A DNA stretch of 64,000 bases. Source: Halomonas sp. 'Soap Lake #6' (GTDB taxonomy: Bacteria > Pseudomonadota > Gammaproteobacteria > Pseudomonadales > Halomonadaceae). The translations under genes were made by a program, and so were the position numbers. Below are positions 1-7,754 of the stretch, one piece after another. The stretch spans positions 4,712,001 to 4,776,000 of the forward strand of contig NZ_CP020469.1 of the NCBI RefSeq assembly GCF_003031405.1, in the 5' to 3' direction. Position 1 is the stretch's first letter, and every line of letters starts with the position of its first letter. The notes under the pieces are model-generated. The model searched no databases. It was not told where the DNA came from and worked only from the letters and a program-made list of their open reading frames with translations.

Positions 1-1787
1 AGACGACAGCCCCCATCGAACTGAAAGAATCGCCCCGCATGGCCGCCCGCCACCTGTATTGGCAGGGGTGGCGGGTTTCGCATATTTCCAAGCTGATTGG
101 CGAGAAGCCCGCCACCATTCATAGCTGGAAAGCGCGCGACCGTTGGGATGACCTAACGCCCACCGAGCGGGTAGAGCACTCGCTGGAAGCGCGCATGGTG
201 CAGCTCATCACCAAGCCGAAAAAAGAGCCGGTCGATTACAAGGAAATTGACTTGCTCGGTAGGCAGATAGAGCGGCTGGCGAGGATTCGCCAGTACCATG
301 AGACCGGCCGCGAGGGGGATCTAAACCCCAACATTGAACGGCGCAACGCGGGGCCGAAGAAGAAGCCTCGGCGCAATGCCTTGGAAGAGGAGCAGATTGA
401 GGCGCTGGAAGTGGCGTTTCTGGAGTCGCTGTTTGAGTATCAGTCGGTGTGGCTGGCTGCGGGGCAGAAGCACCGCATTCGCAATATTCTCAAAAGCCGC
501 CAGATTGGGGCCACCTGGTACTTTGCCCGGGAGGCGATCGTCGATGCGTTCAAAACCGGGCGCAATAAGATCTTTCTTTCTGCCAGCCGCGCCCAGGCGC
601 ATATCTTCCGCAATTACATCGTGCAGTTCGTCAAAGAGGTGTGCGATGTGGAGCTTAAAGGCGACCCGATTGTTTTGGATAACGGCGCCGAGCTGCACTT
701 TCTGGGTACCAACTCGAAAACCGCCCAGGGCTATCACGGTGATGTGTACCTGGATGAGTACTTCTGGATTCACCGGTTTGCCGAGTTCCGCAAGGTTACG
801 TCCGGCATGGCCATGCATAAGAAGTGGCGGCAGACGTACTTCTCAACCCCTTCCAGTGTTGGCCATGAGGGGTATCCGTTCTGGAACGGTGAGCTATTCA
901 ACAAGCGGCGTAAGAAGTCCGAGCGTGCCGAGTTCGATGTCAGCCATGAGGCGCTGAAGAACGGAAAACTGTGCCCGGATGGCCATTGGCGGCAGATCGT
1001 GACGGTATTGGACGCCATGGAAGGCGGCTGTGATCTGTTTGATCTTGACCAGCTGCGCATGGAGTACTCGCCGGAAGAGTTCGACAACTTGTTGATGTGC
1101 GGCTTTGTCGATGACAGCCAAAGCGCCTTCCCGCTGGCGGTGATGAAAGCCTGCATGGTGGACAGTTGGGAAGTGTGGGACGACTACCGGCCCTTTGCAC
1201 CGCGCCCAGTGGGAGACCGGGAAGTATGGATTGGTTACGATCCCACCGGTACCGGGGAAGATGGTGATGGGGCGGGGCTGGTGGTTGTATTGCCTGCGCG
1301 CTCAAGTGAGGAAAAGCACCGGGTATTGGAACGCCACCGCTTGAAGGGCCAGGACTACGAGGACCAGGCTGCCTTTATCGAATCCTTCCGCGACAAATAC
1401 AACATTGGTCACATCGGTATCGACACCACTGGTATTGGCGGCGCGGTAGCGGAGTACGTGGAGAAGTGGTTCCCCACGGTGGTGCGCTACCGCTATGACG
1501 TTTCGCTAAAAACCTCAATGGTGCTGCAGGCCCAGCAGATTATGCGCAAAGACCGGCTGGAGTTTGATGCGGGCTGGTCGGATCTCGCCGCCTCATTCAT
1601 GGCGATCAAAAAAGAGCTGACCGGCAGCGGCCGCCAGTTCACCTATGTTTCCGGACGCAGCAAGGCGACCGGCCACGCGGATCTCGCGTGGGCAACGATG
1701 CACGCCCTACATTTTGAGCCTATCGACGGCCCCGCCAGCGAAGGCGCTGGCTGTTCTATCATGGAGTTTTCTGACGATGACGACTAA
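1..1787 (+). CDS. P2-like phage terminase, ATPase (large) subunit, gpP family; 5' end outside window
   Basis: This is the DNA-packaging motor ATPase of a P2-type tailed phage. The reading frame is open to the left edge. The residues before the first ATG at 39 (TTAPIELKESPR) read like the usual N-terminus of this family, so the true start is probably a few codons outside the window. An N-terminal helix-turn-helix-like segment (LYWQGWRVSHISKLIG, then IHSWKARDRWDD) precedes the ATPase region, with a Walker-A-like KSRQIGATW near residue 155 and a Walker-B-like DVYLDEYFW near residue 235. The C-terminal nuclease-like domain shows acidic motifs (GYDPTGTGEDGDG, GIDTTGIGG, DLAWATMHAL). Length is close to the roughly 590 residues of P2 gpP. 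The stop overlaps the portal start by 11 bp, the same P-to-Q order as in P2. It belongs to a prophage whose remainder lies to the left. Confidence 0.93.
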   Translation, partial: TTAPIELKESPRMAARHLYWQGWRVSHISKLIGEKPATIHSWKARDRWDDLTPTERVEHSLEARMVQLITKPKKEPVDYKEIDLLGRQIERLARIRQYHETGREGDLNPNIERRNAGPKKKPRRNALEEEQIEALEVAFLESLFEYQSVWLAAGQKHRIRNILKSRQIGATWYFAREAIVDAFKTGRNKIFLSASRAQAHIFRNYIVQFVKEVCDVELKGDPIVLDNGAELHFLGTNSKTAQGYHGDVYLDEYFWIHRFAEFRKVTSGMAMHKKWRQTYFSTPSSVGHEGYPFWNGELFNKRRKKSERAEFDVSHEALKNGKLCPDGHWRQIVTVLDAMEGGCDLFDLDQLRMEYSPEEFDNLLMCGFVDDSQSAFPLAVMKACMVDSWEVWDDYRPFAPRPVGDREVWIGYDPTGTGEDGDGAGLVVVLPARSSEEKHRVLERHRLKGQDYEDQAAFIESFRDKYNIGHIGIDTTGIGGAVAEYVEKWFPTVVRYRYDVSLKTSMVLQAQQIMRKDRLEFDAGWSDLAASFMAIKKELTGSGRQFTYVSGRSKATGHADLAWATMHALHFEPIDGPASEGAGCSIMEFSDDDD

Positions 1788-2835
1788 CACGGCGGCCAAG
1801 CCGCGCATTCGCGTGCCTGCTTATCAGGTTCAGCACGATACCGCCCCGGTAGTGGCCACCGGCAGCGGTCGTATGGAGGCGTTCACCTTTGGCGATCCGG
1901 AACCGGTCACCAGCATGCGCGATGTTTGGTATGAAGGCGTGTGGCTAACGCCGGATGAGTGGTATGAACCGCCGATCCCGCTAAGCGTGTTAGCCAAGAG
2001 TTACCGGGCCACCGCCCATCACGGCAGCGCTTTGCAGGTGAAGCGTAATATCCTGCTGAAAACCTTTATTCCCCACCCGCTGTTGAGCCGTCGGACCTTC
2101 AGCTCGCTGGCCCTCGACTACCTGGTGTTTGGTAATGGCTACCTTGAGGACGTGCGTGGGCGGCTAGGGCGGCGGCTGGGTCTGCAGCATCGCGGCGCCA
2201 AGTATATGCGGCGCGGTGAGAATGACCGCTATTGGTGGGTGCCCAACTACATGGAACGGGTGGAGCTGCCAGCGGGGCGCACTGTTCATCTGTTAGAGCC
2301 AGATATCGACCAGACCATCTATGGCGTGCCGGACTATATCGGCAGCCTGCAAAGCGCTTGGCTCAACGAATCCGCCACCCTGTTCCGCCGCCGCTACTAC
2401 CTCAACGGCAGCCACGCGGGCTTCATCATGTACGTCAACGATCCGGCCCATGATCAAAAAGACATCGATGATATGCGCAAGGCGCTCAAGCAGAGTAAAG
2501 GGCCGGGCAACTTCCGTAACCTGTTCCTTTATTCCCCCAGGGGCAAAAAGGACGGGGTGCAGATCATCCCGGTGTCAGAAGTCGCGGCCAAAGACGAGTT
2601 CTACAACATCAAAAACATCACCCGTGATGACCAACTAGCCGGGCACCGTATCCCACCGCAGTTGATGGGTGTGGTGCCTCAAAACGCCGCCGGATTTGGC
2701 GACGCCGAAAAAGCCGCCAAAGTGTATGTCGCCAACGAGCTAGAGCCACTCCAAGCCACCTTCAAAGAGATTAACGAGCACGTGGGGGAGGAGGTGGTGA
2801 GGTTTAATCCGTATTTGTTGGATCTTGAGGCATAA
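1777..2835 (+). CDS. P2-like phage portal protein, gpQ family
   Basis: Portal (head-tail connector) protein of a P2-like phage: a dodecameric ring through which the terminase pumps DNA. The frame is open further upstream, but the ATG at 1777 (MTTNTAAKPRIRVPAYQ) gives 352 residues, close to the 344 of P2 gpQ, and overlaps the terminase stop as expected for a coupled pair. Family features seen are the central FSSLALDYLVFGNGYLE segment, NLFLYSPRGKKDG, and the C-terminal RIPPQLMGVVPQNAAGFGD followed by VYVANELEPLQ. It is the last recognisable phage structural gene before the attachment site. In P2 the portal gene is the one closest to cos, which fits the candidate cos found downstream. Confidence 0.93.
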   Translation: MTTNTAAKPRIRVPAYQVQHDTAPVVATGSGRMEAFTFGDPEPVTSMRDVWYEGVWLTPDEWYEPPIPLSVLAKSYRATAHHGSALQVKRNILLKTFIPHPLLSRRTFSSLALDYLVFGNGYLEDVRGRLGRRLGLQHRGAKYMRRGENDRYWWVPNYMERVELPAGRTVHLLEPDIDQTIYGVPDYIGSLQSAWLNESATLFRRRYYLNGSHAGFIMYVNDPAHDQKDIDDMRKALKQSKGPGNFRNLFLYSPRGKKDGVQIIPVSEVAAKDEFYNIKNITRDDQLAGHRIPPQLMGVVPQNAAGFGDAEKAAKVYVANELEPLQATFKEINEHVGEEVVRFNPYLLDLEA

Positions 2836-2859
2836 AAAAAGCGCCTGGTTGCCCAGGCG
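2834..2859 (-). terminator. Rho-independent terminator reading leftwards, at portal 3' end
   Basis: The stem CGCCTGG/CCAGGCG (2842-2848 with 2853-2859) has a four-base loop. On the minus strand it is followed by seven Ts (2840-2834). It would stop leftward transcription before it enters the portal gene. Confidence 0.6.
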
Positions 2860-2912
2860 TAACAGCACCGGTTATTCAATTAAATTCTGATTCGGTGATA
2901 TATAACGTTTAG

Positions 2913-2947
2913 AAAATCCCTACCGTCCTGAAGCGGTAGGGATTTTT
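2913..2947. terminator. Strong bidirectional terminator hairpin
   Basis: A 13-base perfect stem, AAAATCCCTACCG with CGGTAGGGATTTT, encloses an 8-base loop. Being flanked by A and T runs it can act on both strands. On the minus strand it sits directly after the stop of the 22-residue peptide gene at 2950-3018; on the plus strand it follows the portal gene. Confidence 0.8.
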
Positions 2948-2949
2948 GC

Positions 2950-3018
2950 TTACTTATAAATTGCGACCGCTAGATATGCGGCATTCAATAGAAGTGTAAG
3001 TAATGCGATTGTATACAT
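2950..3018 (-). CDS. Tiny hydrophobic peptide (22 aa), prophage-borne, function unknown
   Basis: A minus-strand reading frame starts at ATG 3018-3016 and is preceded by a good Shine-Dalgarno, AGGAG, eight bases upstream. It ends at TAA 2952-2950, immediately before a strong terminator. The product is a single hydrophobic stretch: it begins MYTIALLTLLLNAAYL and ends with a lone lysine after VAIY, so it looks like one membrane-spanning helix. Start signal, coding frame and terminator together make a self-contained unit. Size and composition recall small membrane toxins of type I toxin-antitoxin systems (Ibs, Ldr, TisB classes), but I see no sequence match to a named family and no antisense RNA was demonstrated. 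It could also be a phage membrane peptide or a chance frame. Confidence 0.45.
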   Translation of the reverse strand: MYTIALLTLLLNAAYLAVAIYK

Positions 3019-3143
3019 GCTTAATGCTCCTGTTGATTTAAGCGTGCGCCACCAATTTACAGCTCTCCATTGATTGTGGGGCTGCATCGCCTAATTAATG
3101 ACAAGTAGTTTTAAGGCCTCTCATATAGGTAGCCTATTATGCA

Positions 3144-3329
3144 ATGGAAGAGAGGGGGGAGAGGGATGGTCAACCCTACCTAGAGCTGATTGACCAAGAG
3201 GAGATTACCACATCAATGCGTGGATCTGTTGAGACTGTTTCTGTAAGAGAGTTTATTATTCAGTTAGTTGTGTGTTTGATGACTTACATAGGTGATGTAA
3301 CTTATATAGGCTCTGGTAGGTTGAAATAG
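3144..3329 (+). CDS. Doubtful small ORF in prophage end (61 aa)
   Basis: An open frame of 61 codons in AT-rich DNA between portal and att. It contains a plausible amphipathic and hydrophobic part (FIIQLVVCLMTYIGDV) but no clear Shine-Dalgarno before the ATG, and the first codons are a purine run. I do not recognise a family. A plus-strand terminator lies about 120 bp downstream at 3447-3472. It may be a phage moron gene or noise. Confidence 0.2.
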   Translation: MEERGERDGQPYLELIDQEEITTSMRGSVETVSVREFIIQLVVCLMTYIGDVTYIGSGRLK

Positions 3330-3446
3330 TTAGCGGCAGTAAATTAGCTATTGTTATACTTAGTTAGTATTTTTTAATTAGCATTAACAGTTACATCGAC
3401 CTTTTGATTGTAGTTTTCATGATAATTTTAATTTTTTTTTAAAACG

Positions 3447-3472
3447 GCCACCATTTAAAGGTGGCTTTTTTT
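3447..3472 (+). terminator. Rho-independent terminator
   Basis: The stem GCCACC/GGTGGC has a seven-base loop (ATTTAAA) and is followed by seven Ts. It would end rightward transcripts from the portal/small-ORF side. Confidence 0.75.
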
Positions 3473-3550
3473 GCACTCATGTTTGCCAAATTGGTGCCAT
3501 GCTTCAAGGGGGGGGGCTACTACCTATCTAACCACCCACGTCGCGCCATC

Positions 3551-3567
3551 GTCACCCCGCCCCGCCC
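3551..3567 (-). other. Candidate cos (cohesive-end) core of the P2-like prophage
   Basis: Read on the minus strand, 3566-3555 is GGCGGGGCGGGG. As I recall, the cohesive ends of P2 and 186 contain GGCG-N-GGCGGGG, which this matches exactly. The position also fits: downstream of the terminase-portal pair, as in P2, and close to att, as reported for phage phiCTX. This is pattern matching from memory, not a proven cleavage site. Confidence 0.4.
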
Positions 3568-3658
3568 GCGCGCTAAATGTAGTGGTTTTTATGCACCATT
3601 GCGGCAGGCGCTCAGGCCACGCCATTGCTGGGCGGGAGGGTGGTTTTAAGGGGGGTAT

Positions 3659-3700
3659 TTTTCATGCGTTTTCATGCGCTTTTATGCACTTTTTTTGCGC
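3659..3700. repeat. Short TTTTCATGCG direct repeats
   Basis: Two exact tandem 10-mers (3659-3668, 3669-3678) are followed by degenerate copies (CTTTTATGCA, TTTTTTTGCGCGCA). A related TTTTTATGCACC lies at about 3585. They flank the candidate cos core and could be terminase-binding or other phage protein sites. Confidence 0.4.
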
Positions 3701-3828
3701 GCACTCATTTGGTGGTTTTCTCTTCGTAGTACACTGCCATAAGCTATTGTTTTTATTGACTATAGATGTTTGATTTACATAGTCATTTTTCTTATATCAC
3801 TTTGTTTATTATATTAAATTTATATATC

Positions 3829-3872
3829 TTGTAATCAGTAGGTCCCGGGTTCGACTCCTGGTGTCGGCACCA
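3829..3872 (+). other. Prophage attachment site (attR): 3' half of tRNA-Thr(UGU)
   Basis: The sequence from TTGTAATCAG through the T-arm GGTTCGACTCC to GGCACCA is the 3' half of a tRNA-Thr with anticodon TGT: anticodon loop, 3' anticodon stem, variable loop, T arm, acceptor strand and CCA. The 5' half is missing and replaced by AT-rich DNA. This is the footprint left when a phage integrates into the 3' end of a tRNA gene. The adjacent host-type terminator at 3915 supports this being the chromosome-side junction. The intact tRNA should be regenerated at the other prophage end, outside the window. Confidence 0.85.
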
Positions 3873-3914
3873 CTAAAAGTGGTTATAAAGCAAAGCGTTA
3901 GAGAACATGATGAA

Positions 3915-3937
3915 GCCGTCCGAAAGGGCGGCTTTTT
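3915..3937 (+). terminator. Rho-independent terminator of the tRNA unit
   Basis: The stem GCCGTCC/GGGCGGC has a GAAA tetraloop and is followed by five Ts. It lies 42 bp after the tRNA CCA end and was probably the terminator of the original tRNA-Thr transcript before phage insertion. Confidence 0.85.
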
Positions 3938-4193
3938 CGTATGTGCTTACAAAGTACCAATCGTGCGAATGGCTCGAAAGTAGGTACAGGTGCGCGGTAG
4001 ATTTGGCATTTTTTGTGGTCATCAACCTAAGCGCATAGGTTCCAACGTGTCGGGTGCAGACGTAAACAGGGCTGTAACAGCTGCTTCTCGGTCACGTAGT
4101 TGGCAGTGATTGTGCTGGAGGGCGACCAAAGCGCCCTCCAGTGCCAGGATTAAATGTTGTTGCCTCGAGACACTTTCTGAAATATTGCCAAAG
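3938..4193. other. Intergenic stretch, no gene seen
   Basis: Between the tRNA terminator and the OmpA-domain gene I see no coding frame. The only structure is a 10-bp perfect stem CTGGAGGGCG/CGCCCTCCAG at 4115-4141, downstream of the minus-strand gene. It lacks a T-tract and may be a weak terminator or RNA-stabilising hairpin. Confidence 0.5.
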
Positions 4194-5171
4194 TTAGTTT
4201 GGCAGCTCTACCAGCTCGACTCGGCGGTTGAGGCTGCGGCCCTCTTCGCTTTGATTGCTAGCCAGAGGCGCCATCATGCCTGCGCCTGACGCCCTTAGTC
4301 GATCGGCTGGTATATTGTGTTGTTGTTCCAGATAAGCTTTGACTGCCTGAGCTCGGTCGGCAGACAAACGCAGGTTGTATTCAAAACTTCCATCACTATC
4401 GGTATGGCCAACAACCAATAGGCTTAGCCCTGTATTTGTTTGCAGTAATTGTGCAACCTCAGTTAGTGCTTCGCTGGACTCGGGCAGTATCTCTGCACTG
4501 TCAAAGGTAAAATGTATCTGCTGCAGGGCAACGCGCCCCTGACTGCCCAGGTTTGCGGCCAGCCTCTCTGCCGTCAGTGGCTCATGCGCCATCTCGCTGT
4601 CCATCTCGGCGGCGGTTACGACATCAAGTAACACAACCGGTGTATCGTGACGAGCTGGCATAAAAATCACTACTGAGGCCAGCACGTTCCCATCCGCTGA
4701 ACGCACCGCAAGATATGCAACATCGGACACGCTCCGCTGACTGGGCAGTCTCATCTGAGGTCTAAACCCCATCATTTCAACAGCGCTGTATCGCCCCATA
4801 AAATTGATGCCGCGGTTATTATCCAGCTCATTATCTGCACTGCGCCCACTGAACAGCACCTCGAAACCAGCCCTTTCCAGTGCTTGCTGATAGCTACGCA
4901 TGATCCTGAGCGTCGTGGTCGGTTCATCAAATAGGTAGACAATACGTAGATGCTCTCCCTCAAGCGTTTCAGTGCTCTCATAACCCTGATTACGGACGTG
5001 TAGTCCGGTCGGGATCGTGACACGATCAAAGTCGCTCCTGGAGAACCAGCCGATATAGGACCCCGCTACGCGCTCGATCAAAGGGTGATCGCCAGATCCT
5101 TCCACATCCTCATTGGCCAAGGCGAGATAAGGGAGTGCCATTAGAAGCAGTAGTACGGCTATTTTTTTCAT
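4194..5171 (-). CDS. OmpA-family outer-membrane/peptidoglycan-binding protein with N-terminal DUF4892-like region
   Basis: Exported protein of 325 residues. The N-terminus is a classic signal peptide (MKKIAVLLLLMALPYLALA, cleavage before NEDVEG). Residues about 30-200 resemble the DUF4892 type of periplasmic domain, with RSDFDRV and LRIMRSYQQALERAGFEVLF. Residues about 215-325 form an OmpA C-terminal domain: IHFTFDSAEILPESSEAL, VVGHTDSDGSFEYNLRLSADRA and SLNRRVELV, the signature of peptidoglycan (diaminopimelate) binding. It probably links the outer membrane to the cell wall; the role of the first domain is unknown. It is a single-gene unit next to the prophage junction, with a stem-loop 50 bp after its stop. 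Confidence 0.85.
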   Translation of the reverse strand: MKKIAVLLLLMALPYLALANEDVEGSGDHPLIERVAGSYIGWFSRSDFDRVTIPTGLHVRNQGYESTETLEGEHLRIVYLFDEPTTTLRIMRSYQQALERAGFEVLFSGRSADNELDNNRGINFMGRYSAVEMMGFRPQMRLPSQRSVSDVAYLAVRSADGNVLASVVIFMPARHDTPVVLLDVVTAAEMDSEMAHEPLTAERLAANLGSQGRVALQQIHFTFDSAEILPESSEALTEVAQLLQTNTGLSLLVVGHTDSDGSFEYNLRLSADRAQAVKAYLEQQHNIPADRLRASGAGMMAPLASNQSEEGRSLNRRVELVELPN

Positions 5172-5254
5172 GAGATATATTCATTTAAATTTGGAAATGA
5201 AAGTATAAACACTGCTTGTTGAATGAACCAGATGAGAGTACGTGGCGCTAATTA

Positions 5255-5707
5255 TTAATAAAGATGCACGGCTTCCAGTTCCGCGAGCGGCTTGCCATTG
5301 GTATCTTCAAGGAGCAGGGTGCTGCCCTTGATTCGCCATTTAGCTACCTGCTTAAAGGTGCTGAGCATCTTCTGCTCATTTCTCATTTGCGTGGCGGCGC
5401 AGGCCATTTTTGTCGTAGCAACTTGCCCAAAGGTTAGGTACTTGCCTTCTGCCTGGTATCGGCCGGTAAACGAATTGCATCCGGTTGAACCCGCTAGGCG
5501 TGCATTATCCGTATGGAGCACCATGTGTGCTTCACGAAGGTTCTCTGCTGTGGTGACGAGATTGTCACCGAGCGTTACTAGCTTCCAATACGTATTGGTG
5601 AGGGGCTCATCTGGAAGATCGGATGTGTGCCCTACCGAGTAGGTGTGACAGCCTGCGACTAATATCGACAAGCTGATCAACCCAATTTTTAGCCATTTGG
5701 ATTTCAT
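5255..5707 (-). CDS. META/HslJ-domain lipoprotein
   Basis: Small outer-membrane lipoprotein of 150 residues. I chose the ATG at 5707 because AGGGA lies ten bases upstream; a longer frame to 5728 would prepend seven residues. The N-terminus MKSKWLKIGLISLSILVAGC is a lipoprotein signal with lipobox LVAGC. The remainder is a META domain (TYWKLVTLGDNLV, GSTGCNSFTGRYQAEGKYLTFGQVATTKMACA), as in E. coli HslJ and META-domain stress proteins. It lies 83 bp upstream of the OmpA-domain gene on the same strand and may be co-transcribed with it. The precise function of META lipoproteins is not established. Confidence 0.85.
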   Translation of the reverse strand: MKSKWLKIGLISLSILVAGCHTYSVGHTSDLPDEPLTNTYWKLVTLGDNLVTTAENLREAHMVLHTDNARLAGSTGCNSFTGRYQAEGKYLTFGQVATTKMACAATQMRNEQKMLSTFKQVAKWRIKGSTLLLEDTNGKPLAELEAVHLY

Positions 5708-5900
5708 AGTGTTATTCCCTGTTTTCATTAACTAGAGCAGTAGAAAATTTTTGTGATAACACACGTTATGATGTCATTGATTCTTACTTGCAGGCCTGCG
5801 CAGGTTGTCTACCTTTTCTACTGCATGGTGATTTCGCCTGTACAAGGGTTACGTTTCCATGCCTTTGACCTGAAACCTAATCATACAAGGAGTGGATTAG

Positions 5901-6869
5901 ATGACAGTCAGCAATATGCCTCTTAAACCCGTGACTGCTTATAAGCAGTACAGTGAAATGGCCGATGGGCCATCAGCTCAAAGTGAGAGCGTAGAGGATA
6001 TTTACCCTACGCGCTTATCCAGCGCTCCTGCGTCTCTTACCCAACCACGTCGCGATAAGGTGGTAAAGGGACGTCATTTAGCTGGTCCATTGACCCAGGC
6101 TCAATTAGATGAGTTTGAGCGGCAGGGGTTTTTATTTATCCCTGAGCTTATTAGTGGTGACGAGCTGGAGTCATTACGCCAGGAAATGAAGGCGTTAATG
6201 AACAACGATGATTATCGTGACAAGGACTTCAGCATTACCGAGCCAGAGAGCCACGAAATTCGCTCGCTGTTTGCGGTACATTTGCTTTCTGAGCGCCTGG
6301 GTAATCTTGCTCACGACGAGCGCGTAGCAGGGGCTGCCCGCCAAATTATTGGCGATGACCCCTATGTGCATCAGTCGCGGATAAATTACAAGCCAGGGTT
6401 TGCCGGTAAAGGCTTTAACTGGCACTCGGACTTTGAAACGTGGCATGCAGAAGATGGCATGCCGAATATGCACGCGGTAAGCGCATCGCTAATTCTTACT
6501 GATAACCATGAGTTCAATGGCCCTCTGATGTTGATCCCCGGTTCGCACATGCAGTTTGTGCCTTGTCTGGGGGAAACACCGGAGGATAATCATAAACGCT
6601 CGTTGAAAGCGCAGGAGATAGGCGTACCAAGCCGTGAGGCATTAACGAAGCTAGTAGCTAAGCAAGGTATTGAAGCGCCGAAGGGTAGGGCTGGTGGCCT
6701 GTTACTATTTGATTGCAACACGCTACATGCGTCAAACGCTAACCTGTCACCGGACCCGCGAAGTAATGTGTTTTTCGTGTTTAATCGACCCGATAATCAC
6801 TGCGTTCAACCGTTTGCTGCGCCTAGGCATCGGCCAGAATTTTTAGCCCATGGGCCGGAAAGTCGTTAG
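5901..6869 (+). CDS. ectD: Ectoine 5-hydroxylase
   Basis: Converts the compatible solute ectoine to 5-hydroxyectoine, using 2-oxoglutarate, O2 and Fe(II); cytoplasmic. The 322-residue protein matches the halomonad EctD pattern throughout. The signature region FNWHSDFETWHAEDGMP carries the iron ligands His175 and Asp177, with the third ligand His276 in DCNTLHASN. Arg287 in SPDPRSN is the expected 2-oxoglutarate contact. Other hallmarks are HQSRINYKPGF and PCLGETPEDNHKRSL. AAGGAG precedes the ATG by about ten bases. It stands alone: no ectA, ectB or ectC is in the window, as in Halomonas elongata where ectD is separate from ectABC. Expression is probably induced by osmotic or heat stress, but I could not identify a specific promoter. 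Confidence 0.97.
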   Translation: MTVSNMPLKPVTAYKQYSEMADGPSAQSESVEDIYPTRLSSAPASLTQPRRDKVVKGRHLAGPLTQAQLDEFERQGFLFIPELISGDELESLRQEMKALMNNDDYRDKDFSITEPESHEIRSLFAVHLLSERLGNLAHDERVAGAARQIIGDDPYVHQSRINYKPGFAGKGFNWHSDFETWHAEDGMPNMHAVSASLILTDNHEFNGPLMLIPGSHMQFVPCLGETPEDNHKRSLKAQEIGVPSREALTKLVAKQGIEAPKGRAGGLLLFDCNTLHASNANLSPDPRSNVFFVFNRPDNHCVQPFAAPRHRPEFLAHGPESR

Positions 6870-6991
6870 TTGCGTGCCAGTATAGGAGGAAAAAGCCTGC
6901 GTTAGGTTGTGGAACATACGTATAGGTGGGGTAGACTAATGCGCCTGTCGTTGCGAATGCGGCACGCATAATGAGAAGGAGAGTATCCACC

Positions 6992-7657
6992 ATGCGTTTT
7001 GTTCCACAGTTTACCGACGGTCAGGAGTTTCCCCACGCGTTGGGTAAGGTTGTATGCGTCGGCCGCAACTATGCCGACCATGCCAAAGAGTTGGATAACC
7101 CTGTTCCTAGTGAGCCACTGCTATTTATTAAACCAGCGACGAGTGTTGTCGATTTAACCAAACCGTTGGATCCGCCTTTTTCCAGAGGTGATATCCATTA
7201 CGAAGTTGAGCTGGCTCTTTTGGTTGGTGAAACGCTTACGCATGCGACGCAAGATGAAGCAGAGCGGGCGATCACCGGTATTGGCCTAGCAATGGATCTC
7301 ACGCTGCGCGATGTGCAAACGCAGTTAAAAGAGAAGGGACACCCCTGGGAAATCGCAAAAGCGTTTGATGGCGCTTGTCCTCTCTCGCCGTTTCTGCCGC
7401 TAAGCCGTGTACCTAACTGGAATGCACTGAGTTTTACGCTTGAGCTGGACGGTGAAGAGCGTCAGCACGGTGAAGGTGCCGACATGATTTTTGCTATCCC
7501 GACACTGGTAGCGGAAATGAGCCGCCACTTCACCTTGGAGCCAGGTGATATTATTCTCACCGGCACACCTGCTGGTGTTGGCGTGCTGCCGCGTGGCGCC
7601 AAGCTGCGCTTAACGCTGACCGGTGGACTGGAAATCGAGACCAGCGTTGTTGAGTGA
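6992..7657 (+). CDS. Fumarylacetoacetate hydrolase family protein (YcgM-type acylpyruvase)
   Basis: Metal-dependent C-C bond hydrolase or decarboxylase of the FAH superfamily, 221 residues, close to the 219 of E. coli YcgM. The ATG at 6992 (MRFVPQFTDG) is preferred over the in-frame one at 6971 because AAGGAGAG lies nine bases before it. Family motifs are GRNYADHAKEL, PLLFIKPATS, HYEVELALLVG (metal-binding glutamates) and the terminal GDIILTGTPAGVGVL. The likely activity is hydrolysis of acylpyruvates or oxaloacetate decarboxylation, as for human FAHD1 and related proteins; the substrate cannot be told from sequence. It is followed by a bidirectional terminator shared with speA. Confidence 0.88.
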   Translation: MRFVPQFTDGQEFPHALGKVVCVGRNYADHAKELDNPVPSEPLLFIKPATSVVDLTKPLDPPFSRGDIHYEVELALLVGETLTHATQDEAERAITGIGLAMDLTLRDVQTQLKEKGHPWEIAKAFDGACPLSPFLPLSRVPNWNALSFTLELDGEERQHGEGADMIFAIPTLVAEMSRHFTLEPGDIILTGTPAGVGVLPRGAKLRLTLTGGLEIETSVVE

Positions 7658-7754
7658 TGACTTGTCGAATAATAGATAGCGAAGTGATTAAAAGTCGACT
7701 AGATAGCTGAGCAGATAGCGGGCCACAAGCACAGGGCTATCATTAAGCTCAATA

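Larger units (their letters stand above)
2836..3828. other. Low-coding prophage end between portal and att
   Basis: About 1 kb with no recognisable full-size gene. It holds three terminator-like hairpins, a 22-codon peptide gene, a doubtful 61-codon frame, a GC-rich candidate cos core near 3555-3566 and short TTTTCATGCG repeats near 3659-3678. Most of it is AT-rich, in contrast to the GC-rich core at about 3540-3660. It is best read as the cos/att end of a P2-like prophage. Confidence 0.6.

Noticed and set aside
334..957. Long alternative-frame ORFs within the terminase gene on both strands
   Set aside because: They lie fully within the well-supported terminase frame and show low-complexity Arg/Ser/Pro composition typical of shadow frames.
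3461..3773. Two overlapping plus-strand frames of 62 and 100 codons in the cos region
   Set aside because: They run through a terminator, a G-run and the GC-rich cos core, have no Shine-Dalgarno and show no protein-like composition.
4115..4141. Terminator call for the 10-bp perfect hairpin downstream of the OmpA-domain gene
   Set aside because: No T-tract on either strand, so it is recorded only as a hairpin in the intergenic entry.
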